Assembly: GCA_937896235.1 (NCBI GenBank)
Contig: CALBMX010000093.1
Location: 1-33,136 of the forward strand
Direction: 5' to 3'
DNA length: 33,136 nt
Source: an uncultured bacterium
GTDB lineage: Bacteria > Planctomycetota > UBA1135 > GCA-002686595
Numbering within the stretch: the first letter of the stretch is position 1; each line of letters begins with the position of its first letter. Of the stretch, positions 32,115 to 33,136 are shown piece by piece. The notes beneath the pieces were generated by a model. That model worked only from the letters and a program-made list of their open reading frames with translations, had not been told where the DNA came from and ran no database searches. Made by a program: the position numbers and the translations under genes.

Positions 32115-32768
32115 CTAGGGGCGAGTAAAGCCCGCGGCGACCAATAACTGCAAGGTTAGCTCGACGGGCAATCCAACCACATTGTCGAATCCACCGCCTT
32201 CCAGTTGATCGACGAACTGATCCGCAGATTCTTGAATTGCATACCCACCCGCCTTGCCCTTCCACTCCCCCGAGGCAACGTATGCGCTCTGCTCCTCAGG
32301 AGTAATCTCCCGCATGGAAACATAGGTCGTCTCCGCATCACTCTTGACGATGAGGGGAGCCTTCCGGCCGGCTTGATGCAAGATGGCCACGCCCGTAACG
32401 ACTCGATGTGTTGTGCCCGATAACATCGAAAGCATCTCTCGGGCATGGGCCGCGTCGCGAGGTTTGCCCAAGTAAATCGGCCCCGGACCATTGGCCTCCG
32501 GTCCGCAATCACTCCCCAAGACAACGAGGGTGTCCCCACCTAGGACCCAGAAATGTTCTCGGTCCCCCCTCGGATTCGCCAGGATTCCGGTAGCGCGCGC
32601 CTTGCGTTCAGCGAGCTCGCATGCCGCTTCGACTGCACCGACTTTGGGATCAAAAGACTCGTCGACATCCGCGGGAAGTATTTCAAAATCCAGGCCGGCG
32701 CCGCGCAGCAGGTCGCTGCGTCTTGGCGATGCCGAACCGAGAATCAGACGGTGAGACTGCGGCTCCAC
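32115..32768 (-). CDS. maf: Maf-family nucleotide pyrophosphatase
   Basis: A 217-residue Maf protein, a house-cleaning pyrophosphatase acting on non-standard or excess nucleotides (dTTP/UTP in the YhdE branch). Motifs are LILGSASPRRSDLL (8-21), the catalytic-site VLGGDTLVVLG (75-85, Asp79), LGKPRDAAHAREMLSMLSG and KGKAGGYAIQESAD. The last resembles the YhdE type more than the YceF type. The start is GTG 32768, giving MEPQSHRLILGS; no ATG fits. It lies 18 nt downstream of the Lys/Ala-rich gene on the same strand. No clear terminator follows it before the rpmE promoter. Confidence 0.92.
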   Translation of the reverse strand: MEPQSHRLILGSASPRRSDLLRGAGLDFEILPADVDESFDPKVGAVEAACELAERKARATGILANPRGDREHFWVLGGDTLVVLGSDCGPEANGPGPIYLGKPRDAAHAREMLSMLSGTTHRVVTGVAILHQAGRKAPLIVKSDAETTYVSMREITPEEQSAYVASGEWKGKAGGYAIQESADQFVDQLEGGGFDNVVGLPVELTLQLLVAAGFTRP

Positions 32769-32786
32769 GGATTTGACTGAGCGCCC

Positions 32787-33136
32787 CTAGCGACCCTTCT
32801 TTGCAGCCTTTTTCTTAGCTGCTTTCGAAGCGACTTTTTTGGCTACTTTTTTGGCCGGAGCTTTCTTGGCCGCAGTCTTCTTGGCTTCAGCTTTTTTCGC
32901 GGGAGCTTTTTTAGCAGCTTCCTTAATAGTGGGAGCCTTTTTGGCGGCAGCTTTTTTAGCTGGAGCCTTCTTGGCCTCTGCCTTTTTTACGGGAGCCTTC
33001 TTGGCGGCAGCTTTTTTAGCTGGAGCCTTCTTGGCGGCAGCTTTTTTAGCTGGAGCCTTCTTGGCGGCAGCTTTTTTAGCTGGAGCCTTCTTGGCGGCGG
33101 CCTTTTTCACTGGATCCTTCTTCGCTGGGGCTTTCT
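32787..33136 (-). CDS. Histone-H1-like Lys/Ala/Pro-rich protein, N-terminus outside window
   Basis: A strongly basic low-complexity protein built from [14 protein letters not shown] units and ending [17 protein letters not shown]. The frame stays open to the right edge: upstream of the internal GTG at 33110 it still reads KAPAKKDP. The start is therefore outside the window and this is a partial gene. Such tails resemble the C-terminal domain of eukaryotic histone H1 and bacterial H1-like proteins (chlamydial HC1/HC2, planctomycete homologues), which bind and compact DNA. That role is inferred from composition. Any folded N-terminal domain cannot be seen. Confidence 0.8.
   Translation of the reverse strand, partial: KAPAKKDPVKKAAAKKAPAKKAAAKKAPAKKAAAKKAPAKKAAAKKAPVKKAEAKKAPAKKAAAKKAPTIKEAAKKAPAKKAEAKKTAAKKAPAKKVAKKVASKAAKKKAAKKGR
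32941..33090. repeat. Exact 30-nt coding repeats in the H1-like gene
   Basis: The same 30-nt unit (starting TTGGCGGCAGC, ending GGAGCCTTC) occurs identically at 32941-32970, 33001-33030, 33031-33060 and 33061-33090. The unit at 32971-33000 is a diverged copy. Each encodes one ten-residue Lys/Ala/Pro block. Identity at the DNA level, including third codon positions, suggests recent duplication or slippage. Confidence 0.9.

Noticed and set aside
32941..33090. Repeat array as a CRISPR
   Set aside because: The units are tandem without spacers and are coding for Lys/Ala/Pro blocks.
32941..33136. Programmed frameshifting on the A-runs of the H1-like gene
   Set aside because: The six-A runs are in frame as AAA AAA after GCT, not in the slippery register, and no overlapping frame or downstream structure is evident.

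Overview
The window is about 33 kb of a moderately GC-rich bacterial chromosome. It carries 26 protein-coding genes that I can support and two tRNA genes. I see no insertion sequences, phage genes, CRISPR arrays or rRNA. The flavour is Planctomycetota or a close relative. Pointers are a secreted FG-GAP/VCBS repeat protein with a separate C-terminal domain, a sulfatase-fold lipoprotein, a VIT+VWA secreted protein, a Lys/Ala/Pro-rich histone H1-like protein, an iodotyrosine-deiodinase-like flavoprotein and an ETF-quinone oxidoreductase. This placement rests on gene content only; no taxonomic marker was searched.

Layout from the left. A secreted FG-GAP protein (+) ends at a strong hairpin shared with a convergent minus-strand block: apaG, a retinol-dehydrogenase-like SDR, hrpB, a small unknown gene and tRNA-Cys. 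Next comes a minus-strand two-gene operon, the most interesting locus here. It has a stand-alone H-NOX haem sensor overlapping by 4 nt a hybrid histidine kinase whose N-terminus is an HNOBA domain, the partner domain known from soluble guanylate cyclase. It looks like a nitric-oxide-responsive phosphorelay. tRNA-Leu(UAA) and an S33 peptidase follow. Three plus-strand genes come next: a lipid kinase, a sulfatase-fold lipoprotein lacking the formylglycine cysteine, and a VIT-VWA protein. They may act on the cell envelope. An IYD-like nitroreductase (-) faces them.

The right half is mostly housekeeping. A DEAD-box RNA helicase with an RGG-like linker (+) and an HDOD protein (+) each end in a strong terminator. 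A minus-strand energy-metabolism block follows: ETF-QO, leucyl aminopeptidase, citrate synthase. Then come a metallo-beta-lactamase hydrolase with a MoaD-MoaE fusion, ssb, a single-domain PilZ protein (+), and a translation block rpmE-prfA-(membrane protein)-prmC. That block has a good sigma70-type promoter upstream of rpmE, and it pairs release factor 1 with the enzyme that methylates it. The window closes with maf and a histone-H1-like gene that runs off the right edge.

All functional calls come from reading motifs in the translated sequence. No database search was run.
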